Shown one piece after another: positions 15,250-22,982 of a DNA stretch of 42,716 nucleotides. Location of the stretch: assembly GCA_020352515.1 (NCBI GenBank), contig CP070678.1:3094530-3137245 (forward strand), in the 5' to 3' direction. The stretch is from Phycisphaerales bacterium. GTDB lineage: Bacteria; Planctomycetota; Phycisphaerae; Sedimentisphaerales; Anaerobacaceae. The translations under genes were made by a program, and so were the position numbers. Under the pieces are notes generated by a model. It made no database searches, was not told the DNA's origin, and saw only the letters and a list, made by a program, of their open reading frames with translations. Each line of letters starts with the position of its first letter. The first letter of the stretch is position 1.

Positions 15250-15558
15250 ATGGACAAGAAGATCGACCAGGAACAGGTAAGGAAGGTTGCCAGGCTGTCG
15301 CGGCTGGAGCTGACGGAGGCGGAGGTCGAGGAATTCACCGGTCAGTTGGGGGCGATTCTTGAGTACGTGGAGAAGATGAACGAGCTGAACACGGACGGTG
15401 TCGAGCCTCTGGCCCACTGTCTGGCTGTTAGCAACGTGTTCCGCGAAGATATTGTCGAAGAGTCGCTGGGTACCGAAAGGGCGCTGGCAAACGCGCCTCA
15501 GCAGGACGGGGAGTTCTTCAGGGTGCCCAAGATACTGGACGGCGGGTCCGGGGCATAG
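15250..15558 (+). CDS. gatC: Aspartyl/glutamyl-tRNA amidotransferase subunit C
   Basis: 102 residues from the ATG at 15250 (MDKKIDQEQVRKVARLSRLE), matching the GatC family start and length. GatC is the small subunit that wraps around GatA and stabilises the GatCAB complex, which converts Glu-tRNA(Gln) and Asp-tRNA(Asn) to the amide forms. The conserved VARLSRLELTEAEVEEFTGQL and GAILEYVEKMNELNTDGVEP segments and the terminal APQQDGEFFRVPKIL are intact. The start is not certain: an in-frame GTG at 15214 has GAAGGA just upstream and would add 12 residues read through the hairpin, whereas the ATG at 15250 has no ribosome site. A lipoprotein hydrolase gene separates it from gatA, which is unusual. 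Confidence 0.93.
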   Translation: MDKKIDQEQVRKVARLSRLELTEAEVEEFTGQLGAILEYVEKMNELNTDGVEPLAHCLAVSNVFREDIVEESLGTERALANAPQQDGEFFRVPKILDGGSGA

Positions 15559-15593
15559 AGGCTAATTGTGGATCCATTTGGAGGCGTTCGGAA

Positions 15594-16355
15594 ATGAAGA
15601 GCGGTTATGTAGTGCTCTGTGCGATGATTTGTGTCCTTATCAGCGGGTGCACAGAAAAGGAGAGTGCAATGAAACCTGATTTACTGCCATCGGCGGGCCA
15701 TTACGCGCGAGGGTTCGAGAAGACGGTGGTTCTCAATTTGAGCTGTAAGTACCTGCTGTTTCTTCCGGAGGGATACGGCAAGGAGGAGCAGAAATGGCCG
15801 CTGATGCTGTTTCTGCACGGGGCGGGGGAGCGAGGCGAGAATCTGGAGCTGGTCAAGAAGCACGGGCCTGCGAAGATAGTCGGGCGGCGGAAGGACTTTC
15901 CTTTTGTTGTTGTCTCTCCTCAGTGCCCGGCCGAGCAGTGGTGGACGGAGAAGATCGACGTTCTGATAAACCTGCTTGACGAGATACAGTCGAGCTACGA
16001 CGTGGATGCGGAAAGGACTTATCTGACGGGTCTGAGCATGGGCGGCTACGGCACGTGGGCTCTGGCGAGCGCATACCCGGAGCGTTTTGCGGCGATTGCG
16101 CCGATCTGCGGCGGCGGCAAGCCTTTTCTTGCCCGCCGGCTGAGGGACGTGCCGACGTGGGCTTTTCACGGAGCCAAGGACAACTTGGTGCCGGTGCAGG
16201 AGTCCGAGCAGATGGTGGAGGCGGTAAAGCGCAGCGGCGGCGACGCGCGATTGACGGTTTACCCGGATGCAGGTCACGACTCATGGACGGCCACCTACAA
16301 CAATGAGCAGCTTTACGACTGGCTTCTTTCGCACCGCAAGAAGCAGAAGAAGTAG
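15594..16355 (+). CDS. Lipoprotein alpha/beta hydrolase (esterase-like)
   Basis: 253 residues. A signal peptide with lipobox LISGC (lipidated Cys19) predicts attachment to a membrane facing the periplasm. The rest is an alpha/beta hydrolase of the phospholipase/carboxylesterase type: PLMLFLHGAGERGEN with the oxyanion loop, the nucleophile elbow GLSMGGYG (Ser148), Asp196 in FHGAKDNLVP and His228 in PDAGHDSW, making a complete triad. Close relatives are annotated as putative esterases or carbohydrate-esterase-like enzymes; the substrate is unknown, and acetyl or feruloyl esters on polysaccharides are possible. GGAGG lies 9 bases upstream of the ATG. It is positioned between gatC and gatA, 35 bases from gatC and 15 from gatA, so it shares their transcript despite an unrelated role. 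Confidence 0.88.
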   Translation: MKSGYVVLCAMICVLISGCTEKESAMKPDLLPSAGHYARGFEKTVVLNLSCKYLLFLPEGYGKEEQKWPLMLFLHGAGERGENLELVKKHGPAKIVGRRKDFPFVVVSPQCPAEQWWTEKIDVLINLLDEIQSSYDVDAERTYLTGLSMGGYGTWALASAYPERFAAIAPICGGGKPFLARRLRDVPTWAFHGAKDNLVPVQESEQMVEAVKRSGGDARLTVYPDAGHDSWTATYNNEQLYDWLLSHRKKQKK

Positions 16356-16370
16356 TGTTTGGTTTGGGCG

Positions 16371-17843
16371 ATGGAGCAGCTTTCCGCAAAAGCACTTCGC
16401 GACAGGATAGCGGCCGGCGAAACGAGCAGCGTCGAGGCGACAGAGGCGATTCTCTCGCGCATAGAGGATGTGGATCCGGCGCTTGGGGCTTACATAAGCA
16501 CGCACAGGGAGATGGCTATGGAGAGGGCGGCCGATGTTGACCGGCGGGTAAAGGCCGGCGAGCCGGTCGGCGAACTGGCGGGCGTGCCAGTTGCCGTGAA
16601 GGACAACATGTGCACGACTTTCGGCGCGACGACGTGTGCCTCGGCGATACTCAAGGATTTCCACTCGCCGTATAATGCGACGGTGGTGGAGAAGCTTCTG
16701 GCGGCCGATGCCGTGATAGTGGGCAAGACGAACATGGACGAGTTCGCGATGGGTTCGAGCACGGAGAACTCGGCCCTCAGGCGGACCGTAAACCCGTGGG
16801 ACGGCGCGCGCGTTCCGGGCGGCAGCAGCGGCGGGTCGGCTGCGGCGGTCGCCTCACGTTTGTGTTATGCGGCGCTCGGGTCTGACACGGGCGGGTCAAT
16901 CCGTCAACCTGCGAGCTTCTGCGGGGTGGTAGGTCTCAAGCCGACGTACGGCAGGGTGTCGCGGTTCGGGCTTGTAGCATACGGGTCGAGCCTGGACCAG
17001 ATTGGCCCGATTACGCGGAGCGTCGCGGACGCTGCGCTGATGATGAACGTGATAGCGGGCCGCGATGCGGCTGACAGCACGAGCGTCGATGAGACTATCG
17101 CCCCGGTTTGTGATTATCTGGAGAAGCTCGCTATCCCGGTGGAGGGGCTGAAGATAGGCGTTGTGTCGGAGTTTAACGCGGGGGCGGATGAACCGGTGCG
17201 CGAGGCGCTTGGCGAGGCGATAGGGGTGTATGAGGGGCTTGGCGCCGAGGTGGTAGAGATAGGGATGCCGCGGCTGGACTACGCTATTGCGGCCTATTAC
17301 GTGATAGCGACAGCGGAGGCGTCGAGCAACCTGGCGCGGTACGATGGCGTGCATTACGGCCACCGCAGCGAGAGGGCGCGGGACTACGTGAAGGTGTACA
17401 CGAAATCGAGGGCCGAGGCGTTGGGCAAGGAGGTAAAGCGCCGCATAATGCTCGGGACGTACGCGCTTTCGAGCGGCTACTACGATGCATATTACCTCAA
17501 GGCGCTTAAGGTCAGGAACCTGATACGTGGGGACTTCACGGAGGCATTCAGGAAATGCGACTGCATTATGATGCCGGTGGCACCGACGACGGCTTTTGGG
17601 ATCGGCGAGAAGGTTGACGACCCGCTTACGATGTATCTTTCGGACATTTACACGATAGCAGCCAATCTTGCGGGCGTCCCGGCTATAAGCATACCGTGCG
17701 GATTCGACGGGAACAGGCTGCCGATAGGACTGCAGATAATCTCGCCGGCTTTCACTGAAGACAGGCTGCTGGCCATTGCGAGGATGTTCGAGAGGCAAAC
17801 CGACTGGCACAAGGCGGAGCCGACGGTCTCGGGGGGACATTAG
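16371..17843 (+). CDS. gatA: Glutamyl/aspartyl-tRNA amidotransferase subunit A
   Basis: 490 residues from the ATG at 16371 (an in-frame TTG at 16359 is less likely). GatA is an amidase-signature enzyme that hydrolyses glutamine and supplies ammonia to GatB. The Ser-cisSer-Lys triad is visible: Lys77 in [10 protein letters not shown], Ser152 in [13 protein letters not shown] and Ser176 in [16 protein letters not shown]. The remaining landmarks ([41 protein letters not shown]) are all present, and the length is standard. The stop is directly followed by the gatB ATG with no gap, indicating translational coupling. With gatB and gatC it provides amide-tRNA synthesis, needed if the genome lacks GlnRS and/or AsnRS. 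Cytoplasmic. Confidence 0.97.
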   Translation: MEQLSAKALRDRIAAGETSSVEATEAILSRIEDVDPALGAYISTHREMAMERAADVDRRVKAGEPVGELAGVPVAVKDNMCTTFGATTCASAILKDFHSPYNATVVEKLLAADAVIVGKTNMDEFAMGSSTENSALRRTVNPWDGARVPGGSSGGSAAAVASRLCYAALGSDTGGSIRQPASFCGVVGLKPTYGRVSRFGLVAYGSSLDQIGPITRSVADAALMMNVIAGRDAADSTSVDETIAPVCDYLEKLAIPVEGLKIGVVSEFNAGADEPVREALGEAIGVYEGLGAEVVEIGMPRLDYAIAAYYVIATAEASSNLARYDGVHYGHRSERARDYVKVYTKSRAEALGKEVKRRIMLGTYALSSGYYDAYYLKALKVRNLIRGDFTEAFRKCDCIMMPVAPTTAFGIGEKVDDPLTMYLSDIYTIAANLAGVPAISIPCGFDGNRLPIGLQIISPAFTEDRLLAIARMFERQTDWHKAEPTVSGGH

Positions 17844-19316
17844 ATGGGTGGGCCGGTGGAGCACAAGGTGATAGTCGGGCTGGAGATTCACGTGCAGCTT
17901 TGTACGCGGAGCAAGATGTTCTGCGGCTGCGCGGTGGAGTTCGGCGCCGAGCCCAACAGCCGGGTTTGCCCGGTATGCCTGGGTATGCCGGGAGTTTTGC
18001 CGGTTATGAACAGGCAGGCCTTCGAGTATGCGGTACTGGCGGCTCTGGCGCTTAATTGCGAGATAGCTCGATTCACGAAGTGGGACAGGAAGGGCTACTA
18101 TTATCCGGACCTGCCGAAGAACTATCAGATAAGCCAGTACGACATGCCTCTGAGCGCGAACGGTTTTATTGAAATACCCGTCGGCGGGGGAGGGACCAAG
18201 AGGATTCGCATCATAAGGGCGCATCTGGAGGAGGACGCCGGGAAGAACGTGCACTCGACGGGCGGCTTTTCTCAGGTGGACCTGAACCGGACGGGCACGC
18301 CGCTGCTGGAGATTGTCACGGAGCCGGACATCAACAGCGGGGCCGAGGCAAAGGCCCTGGCGGTCGAGCTGCAGCGGATTGTGCGTTATCTGGGCGTCTC
18401 CGAGGGCGACATGCAGAAAGGCCACATGCGCTTCGAGCCCAATATAAACCTGATTGTCACGAGGGACGGCACCGAATACAGAACGCCCATAGTCGAAATA
18501 AAAAACCTCAACAGTTTCCGCGCGCTGGAACGGGGCATCGACTACGAAGAGCAGAGGCAGCTCGACGAGTTTCTGGAAACCGGGCAAGTGATGGAATCGG
18601 GCAACAAGACAACGCGGGGCTGGGACGACGAGCGTCAGATGACGGTGCTTCAGAGGGAGAAGGAGGAGGCGCACGATTACAGGTATTTTCCGGAGCCGGA
18701 CCTGGTCCCGGTAGAGCTGGCTGAGGGTCGACTCAACGAGATAGCGTCGCGGCTGTGCGAGCTGCCCATAAGCAGACAGGTTCGCTACGTTAAGGAGTTC
18801 GGGCTGAGCGAGTATGACGCGGGGGTTCTGACCGGGGAGCGCGCAACTGCGGAGTTTTTTGACCGGGCGGTCGAGAGCGGCGGGGAGGCCAAGCGGGTGT
18901 GCAACCTGCTGACACAAACGGGGCTCAAGATTGCAAACGAGAGGGGCTGCGGGATTGGCGATCTCGGCTTTTCGCCGAAGGGTGTAGCGGAGCTGGCGGC
19001 GATGGTCGAGGCGGGCGATGTGAGCGCGACGGCATCGGCACAGATACTCGAGGCGATGGTCGAGACCGGCAAAGAGCCGAGAGTTCTGGCTGAAGAGCTG
19101 AGCTTGTTGCAGAAGAGCGACGCGGGAGAGCTGGAGGCGGTGGTGGAGCAGGTGCTGGCGGAGAACCGACAGGCGGTCGAGGACGTGACGGCCGGGGGCA
19201 AGAAGAGCAAGAAGGCCATGGGCTTTCTGCTGGGTCAGGTTATGCAGAAGACGAGGGGACAAGCGAATCCGAAGGTGGTCTCTCAAATACTCGCCGCCAA
19301 GCTCGGCGGTGGATGA
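17844..19316 (+). CDS. gatB: Aspartyl/glutamyl-tRNA amidotransferase subunit B
   Basis: 490 residues, full length. GatB binds the misacylated tRNA, activates its side-chain carboxylate with ATP and receives ammonia from GatA. The cradle domain begins HKVIVGLEIHVQLCTRSKMF; the zinc-type cysteines are in FCGCAVEFGA and VCPVCLGMPG; then come YYYPDLPKNYQISQYD, the GKNVHSTGG segment, VDLNRTGTPLLEIVTEPD and MRFEPNINL. The tRNA-binding YqeY-like tail runs from about residue 345 to the end, including the MGFLLGQVMQKTRGQANPK segment. It starts immediately after the gatA stop (TAGATG), so the two are translationally coupled. The cupin gene follows after 43 bases. Cytoplasmic; no anomalies seen. Confidence 0.97.
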   Translation: MGGPVEHKVIVGLEIHVQLCTRSKMFCGCAVEFGAEPNSRVCPVCLGMPGVLPVMNRQAFEYAVLAALALNCEIARFTKWDRKGYYYPDLPKNYQISQYDMPLSANGFIEIPVGGGGTKRIRIIRAHLEEDAGKNVHSTGGFSQVDLNRTGTPLLEIVTEPDINSGAEAKALAVELQRIVRYLGVSEGDMQKGHMRFEPNINLIVTRDGTEYRTPIVEIKNLNSFRALERGIDYEEQRQLDEFLETGQVMESGNKTTRGWDDERQMTVLQREKEEAHDYRYFPEPDLVPVELAEGRLNEIASRLCELPISRQVRYVKEFGLSEYDAGVLTGERATAEFFDRAVESGGEAKRVCNLLTQTGLKIANERGCGIGDLGFSPKGVAELAAMVEAGDVSATASAQILEAMVETGKEPRVLAEELSLLQKSDAGELEAVVEQVLAENRQAVEDVTAGGKKSKKAMGFLLGQVMQKTRGQANPKVVSQILAAKLGGG

Positions 19317-19359
19317 GGACCGGCAAGCCGGCAAGGAGCTTACAGGGAAGGAACGTTAG

Positions 19360-19704
19360 ATGAAGATCGTCAAGAGTGTGGATGTAAGGAAATCTCCTGT
19401 TGAGATGGAGGGGGCCAAAGACGTTGAGATCAGGTGGCTGATTTCCGGTGATGACGGCGCCGCGAATTTTGCGATGCGGATGTTCGAGCTGCAGCCGGGC
19501 GGGCACACGCCCCTGCACAGGCACGGGCAGGAGCACGAGGTATTCGTGCTCGAAGGCAAAGGCGTGCTTGTTTTCGAGGGGGCCGAGCACGAATTCGGTC
19601 CGGAGCACGTGATCTTTGTGCCGCCGGATACGGAACACCGGTTCAGGAACTGCGGTGACTCAGTGCTGAGGTTCCTGTGCATCGTGCCCATATCGGAGGG
19701 TTAA
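19360..19704 (+). CDS. Single-domain cupin protein
   Basis: 114 residues forming one cupin barrel. Cupin motif 1 is GGHTPLHRHGQEHEVFVLEGKG, carrying His-x-His (HRH) and Glu metal ligands; motif 2 is FVPPDTEHRFRNCGD with the last His. The metal site is therefore complete (probably Fe, Mn or Zn), which fits an enzyme such as a dioxygenase or isomerase, or a ligand-binding protein; the substrate cannot be inferred. No signal peptide, so cytoplasmic. The ATG has GGGAAGGA upstream. It lies 43 bases after gatB on the same strand and probably shares that transcript. A possible terminator follows at 19887-19905, before the histidine kinase gene. Confidence 0.88.
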   Translation: MKIVKSVDVRKSPVEMEGAKDVEIRWLISGDDGAANFAMRMFELQPGGHTPLHRHGQEHEVFVLEGKGVLVFEGAEHEFGPEHVIFVPPDTEHRFRNCGDSVLRFLCIVPISEG

Positions 19705-19886
19705 AAGCCGGCGGCGAATCGGTCATGGAGTGGCGGCCGAGGGGCCGCACAGGGCGTTTTGAGATGTTTGCTCGAGAATTCATTTGACTCCGATGGGGAT
19801 TCCGGCGAAAATAGACGCATTGGTTGTATCCCGGTGACAGGGTAAAAATTCAGAGCGTGTCCGTTCTGGAGCGTCAAGAGTTTAGA

Positions 19887-19905
19887 GGCGGGCGCCGTTT
19901 TTTTT
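19887..19905 (+). terminator. Weak terminator candidate after the cupin gene
   Basis: GGC-GGGC-GCC (19887-19896) forms only a three-base stem but is followed by T8 (19898-19905). The 222-base gap between cupin and kinase holds nothing else apart from the ribosome-site hairpin. Confidence 0.3.
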
Positions 19906-19908
19906 GCG

Positions 19909-19925
19909 GCTCCGGGAGACGGAGC
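19909..19925 (+). promoter_or_regulatory. Hairpin covering the ribosome site of the kinase gene
   Basis: GCTCCG (19909-19914), loop GGAGA, CGGAGC (19920-19925), then one base and the ATG at 19927. A GGAG is present both in the loop and in the 3' arm, so folding may limit ribosome access. Its regulatory meaning is inferred. Confidence 0.4.
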
Positions 19926-19926
19926 G

Positions 19927-21861
19927 ATGTGGGACCTGAAAAAAGGCGAGAGCCGAGGCCCGAGAGAGACTGATGCCTCTGAGATGGGTGACAGGCGGCC
20001 GGGCCGTTTGACCAGAGGGGCGAGCGTCAGCAACGAGACGGATCGTGTGCCCTGGGGTGATCAGGACCTTCTTGAGACGATCCTGGATTCAACGGCCGAC
20101 GGCATCCTTGTGACGGACAATGCGGGGCACGTTGTTCGCACGAATTGCCGGTTCACTGAATTGTGGCACATACCGGATGCGTTGCTGGAAATGAGGGACG
20201 ACTGGAAGCTTGTGGACTATGTGCGGGACCAGTTGGAGGACCCAGGGCCATTTCTGTCGAAGGTGCGCCGTTTGTACGGGACCGCCGAAGAGGACTATGA
20301 GATACTGCGGTTCAAGGACGGGCGATTCTTTGAACGGTACTCAAGGGCGTTGATTCGAGCGGGCAAAGTGTGGGGCCGTGTCTGGAGTTTCAGAGATGTC
20401 ACCGAGCGAAAGAAGGCCGAGAAGGCGCTTCGCCGCTCGGAGGAGCGTTTCAGGGGTGTTTTTGAGAACACGCTGGTCGGGCTCTATAGGACGACGCCGG
20501 ACGGGCGGATTCTGATGGCCAATCCCGCGTTGGTCCGGATGATGGGCTATCCGTCGTTCGAAGAGCTTTCACAGCTTAATGCAGAAGACAGCTTCTCCGA
20601 GGGGCAGAAACGTTCCACCTTCAAAGATCGGATAGAGCGTGACGGCCAGGTGATGGGTATGGAGTCAGCCTGGAGAAAGCGTGACGGGAGCACGTTGTTC
20701 GTCCGTGAGAGTGCGAGGGCGATTCGGGATGAGCATGGAGAGACTCTCTACTACGAGGGCACGGTGGAGGATGTGACGGAGCGCAAGCGTGCCGAAGAGA
20801 TGCTGAGGCTTATGCAGTTTTCGATCGACCACAGCTCGGACGCTGCGTTCTGGATGACGCCGGATGCGCGCTTTGTTTATGTTAACGAGGCCGCCTGCCG
20901 CTCACTAAATTACTCCCGCGAGCAACTGCTCTCGATGAGCGTCCATGATATCGACCCGGATTTCCCACCGGAGGTCTGGCCCGAGCACTGGAGGCAAGTC
21001 AAGGAGAGGGGCTCGTTCAGCCTGGAATCGCATCACAGGACGCGTGACGGACGCATGTTCCCGGTGGAGATTGCCGTAAACTACGTGGAATTCGAGGGCA
21101 AGGAGTACAATTGCGCTTTTGCGAGGGACATCTCCGAGCGCAAGATGGTCGAGCGGAAGCTTATGGAGGATGGTGCGCAGCTCAAGTCTCTGGCCTCGCA
21201 GTTGTCACTGGTTGAAGAGCGAGAGAGGCGTCGTTTGGCCTCGGAGCTTCACGACCAGATCAGTCAGTCGCTTGTTATCGCCAAGATCAAGCTGGACGAG
21301 CTTCGCCAATCGGTGTCTGGTGCGAAGATAAAGAAGGATTTGGACGAGGTTAGCGGCTCGCTCGGACAGACGATCGCAAACACGCGGACTCTGACGTTCG
21401 ATCTGAGCTCTCCGATATTGTACGAGCTTGGCTTTGAGTCGGCGGTGGCGGAGTGGCTTACGGAACGTATCGAGAAGAAGCACGGCATCAAGGCGACTTT
21501 TGAAGATGACGGGCAGTCGAAGCCTCTGGACGAGGATATTCGGGTGCTTTTGTTCCGGAATGTTCGGGAGCTTTTGATTAACGTTGTCAAACACGCGAGC
21601 GCGGACAGGGTTGATGTTAGAATCAGCCGCCCCGACGACCACATACGCGTTGTCGTTGAAGATGACGGCGTTGGGTTCGACCCTGTTCAAGCTGCTTCAG
21701 CATCGGCAAAGAAGGACGCATTCGGGCTTTTCAGCATTCGTCAGCGATTGGAAAAGCTCGGCGGGCAGCTTGAGATTGAGACCGGACGGGGGCGTGGCTG
21801 CCGGATAACCATGACGGCGCCGTTGAAACATGAGAGTGTCAGCGACGAGGGCCGAACATGA
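19927..21861 (+). CDS. Cytoplasmic three-PAS sensor histidine kinase (HisKA_3 type)
   Basis: 644 residues. No membrane segment or signal peptide, so it senses something in the cytoplasm. After a ~40-residue charged leader come three PAS domains: ~47-160 (LLETILDSTADGILVTDNAG ... VWSFRDVTERKKAE), ~170-290 (FRGVFENTLVGLYRTTPDGR ... GTVEDVTERKRAEE) and ~297-415 (FSIDHSSDAAFWMTPDARFV ... AFARDISERKMVE). The dimerisation/phosphoacceptor helix is ERRRLASELHDQISQSL with His442 as the phosphorylation site, typical of the NarX/DegS/HisKA_3 class. The HATPase_c domain (~530-630) has the N-box LLINVVKHASA, DDGVGFDP and GLFSIRQRLEKLGGQ. It overlaps the response regulator by four bases (ATGA), making them a cognate pair. 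Ligand unknown; no heme- or flavin-binding motif could be assigned to the PAS domains. Confidence 0.93.
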   Translation: MWDLKKGESRGPRETDASEMGDRRPGRLTRGASVSNETDRVPWGDQDLLETILDSTADGILVTDNAGHVVRTNCRFTELWHIPDALLEMRDDWKLVDYVRDQLEDPGPFLSKVRRLYGTAEEDYEILRFKDGRFFERYSRALIRAGKVWGRVWSFRDVTERKKAEKALRRSEERFRGVFENTLVGLYRTTPDGRILMANPALVRMMGYPSFEELSQLNAEDSFSEGQKRSTFKDRIERDGQVMGMESAWRKRDGSTLFVRESARAIRDEHGETLYYEGTVEDVTERKRAEEMLRLMQFSIDHSSDAAFWMTPDARFVYVNEAACRSLNYSREQLLSMSVHDIDPDFPPEVWPEHWRQVKERGSFSLESHHRTRDGRMFPVEIAVNYVEFEGKEYNCAFARDISERKMVERKLMEDGAQLKSLASQLSLVEERERRRLASELHDQISQSLVIAKIKLDELRQSVSGAKIKKDLDEVSGSLGQTIANTRTLTFDLSSPILYELGFESAVAEWLTERIEKKHGIKATFEDDGQSKPLDEDIRVLLFRNVRELLINVVKHASADRVDVRISRPDDHIRVVVEDDGVGFDPVQAASASAKKDAFGLFSIRQRLEKLGGQLEIETGRGRGCRITMTAPLKHESVSDEGRT

Positions 21862-22511
21862 GCACACGAGTTCTATTGGCCGATGACCACGGGGTTGTGC
21901 GTGAGGGTCTGCATTCTCTGCTTGACAAACAGCCGGACATGAAGGTGGTGGGCGAGGCCGAGGACGGGCGAACAGCGGTGCGGCTTGCTCGCGAATTGAC
22001 TCCGGACGTGGTAGTGATGGATGTTACGATGCCGAGCCTCAACGGGGTTGACGCCACGCGTCGCATAGTACGGGAGCTGCCGGGGGTCAAGGTAATCGCC
22101 CTTTCCATGCATTCGAACAAGATGTTTGTGGCGAATATGTTCAAGGCGGGGGCGTCGGGTTATATTTTGAAAGAGAGCCTGTTTGGGGAGCTTATCGAGG
22201 CCGTGCGAACGGTTGTGGGGGGCGGATGGTATCTGAGCCCCGGAATAACGGGGGTGGTGATGGACGACTACGTGGAGCGTTTGTCGAGGACGGTTGAGTC
22301 GCCGATCGAGCTGCTCACGGACAGGGAGCGCGAGGTTCTGCAGCTCATAGGGGAAGGAAAGAACACGAAACAGATTGCGATGGCTCTTCACGTGAGCACG
22401 AAGGCGATTGAGGCAAACCGGCGGAAGATGATGGAGAAACTCGAGGTGCATAGCATCCCCGAGCTTGTGATAAAAGGCATTCAAGGGGGGCTTATCTCGG
22501 TCGAGCGATAA
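21858..22511 (+). CDS. NarL/FixJ-family response regulator
   Basis: 217 residues. The receiver domain (~1-120) has the acidic pair Asp9-Asp10 (LLADDHGVVREGL), phosphoacceptor Asp55 in VVVMDVTMPSLNG, Ser83 in ALSMHS and Lys105 in GYILKES, all as required. A LuxR-type helix-turn-helix (~150-210) follows: LTDREREVLQLIGEGKNTKQ, IAMALHVSTKAIEANRRKMM, EKLEVHSIPEL. It receives phosphate from the upstream kinase (ATGA overlap) and binds DNA as a dimer, usually at short inverted repeats. The nearest candidate target is the palindrome-bearing promoter at 22860-22892, 350 bases downstream, in front of the exported reductase-like/tetraheme pair; this is inference from position. Cytoplasmic. Confidence 0.95.
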   Translation: MSTRVLLADDHGVVREGLHSLLDKQPDMKVVGEAEDGRTAVRLARELTPDVVVMDVTMPSLNGVDATRRIVRELPGVKVIALSMHSNKMFVANMFKAGASGYILKESLFGELIEAVRTVVGGGWYLSPGITGVVMDDYVERLSRTVESPIELLTDREREVLQLIGEGKNTKQIAMALHVSTKAIEANRRKMMEKLEVHSIPELVIKGIQGGLISVER

Positions 22512-22546
22512 GGCTGCGGTGCGTTGGGGGGCGGGCACATCGCGTG

Positions 22547-22593
22547 GGCACGTAGTCTTTGGGAAGCGAGGATATAGGATTATCCTACGTGCC
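22547..22593 (+). terminator. Nested inverted repeat, terminator candidate after the regulator gene
   Basis: GGCACGTAG (22547-22555) and CTACGTGCC (22585-22593) are perfect 9-bp arms. Inside them GGATA (22570-22574) pairs with TATCC (22581-22585), so the right arms nearly stack, leaving a one-sided internal loop. A short TGTTTT follows. It is either a terminator of the kinase/regulator operon or a regulatory RNA element. Confidence 0.45.
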
Positions 22594-22691
22594 TGTTTTC
22601 GCACTTCCGATGATAGGGGTCGTATAACAGTGCGGGATTCGGATTTTCGGATGGGCTTTATGGGGCAGAGGGAAAGTAAATAGACAATCGT

Positions 22692-22720
22692 AAGGTCTGG
22701 TTCCGGGGGGGACCAGCCTT
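22692..22720. repeat. 12-bp hairpin in the intergenic region
   Basis: AAGG, one bulged T, CTGGTTCC, loop GGGG, GGGACCAG, CCTT: a nearly perfect stem of twelve pairs (one G-T). No T-run follows. Its function is unknown; it could be part of a structured RNA. Confidence 0.45.
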
Positions 22721-22762
22721 GCGTTTGCGCTGGCAATCGAGCCTGACGGGGCAATGGTGGGC

Positions 22763-22807
22763 GTCGCAAGGGCTGGCAGGCCTGCTGCGACATGCTTGTT
22801 TTTCTTC
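22763..22807 (+). terminator. Hairpin with T-rich tail
   Basis: GTCGCA (22763-22768) and TGCGAC (22786-22791) pair, with an inner AGG/CCT pairing, and the tail ATGCTTGTTTTTCTTC follows. It looks like the 3' end of a transcript lying between 22512 and 22807. Confidence 0.45.
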
Positions 22808-22859
22808 AATACGGCGTGACGAGGCTAGCGGGAGCGCGGCAGACTCCGGGGAAATTCGA

Positions 22860-22888
22860 TTGACAATGCCGCCGTTGCGTATTAGTAT
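22860..22888 (+). promoter_or_regulatory. Near-consensus sigma70 promoter for the exported reductase-like gene
   Basis: -35 TTGACA (22860-22865, perfect), a spacer of exactly 17 bases and -10 TAGTAT (22883-22888). The transcript start is predicted near 22895, about 88 bases before the ATG at 22983. Confidence 0.7.
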
Positions 22889-22892
22889 ACGC
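22877..22892. promoter_or_regulatory. Palindromic operator candidate over the -10 box
   Basis: GCGTAT (22877-22882) and ATACGC (22887-22892) are perfect arms around TAGT, so the palindrome encloses the -10 hexamer. A protein bound here would block RNA polymerase, so repression is the simplest reading. Confidence 0.5.
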
Positions 22893-22982
22893 CTGTCCGG
22901 TATTGTAATCGGCCGAGAAGAAGAAACCGGCCGGATGCCGGATAAAGATTGGAATTAGACGAAACTGAAAGGAAGGAAGCAA

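Larger units (their letters stand above)
22512..22982. other. 470-base intergenic region rich in inverted repeats
   Basis: I see no convincing protein gene here. In order it holds a nested hairpin at 22547-22593, a long stem at 22692-22720, a hairpin with a T-rich tail at 22763-22807, and a near-consensus promoter whose -10 lies within a 16-base palindrome at 22877-22892. A small structured RNA between the response regulator and the promoter is possible. Confidence 0.55.

Noticed and set aside
16896..19334. 812-codon open frame on the minus strand
   Set aside because: It lies antisense to gatA and gatB, which are unmistakable; its translation is Arg/His/Leu-rich with no domain. Long antisense frames are common in GC-rich coding DNA.
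22719..22958. 79-codon open frame in the intergenic region
   Set aside because: No ribosome site, no recognisable motif, and it runs across a hairpin and the promoter of the next gene.
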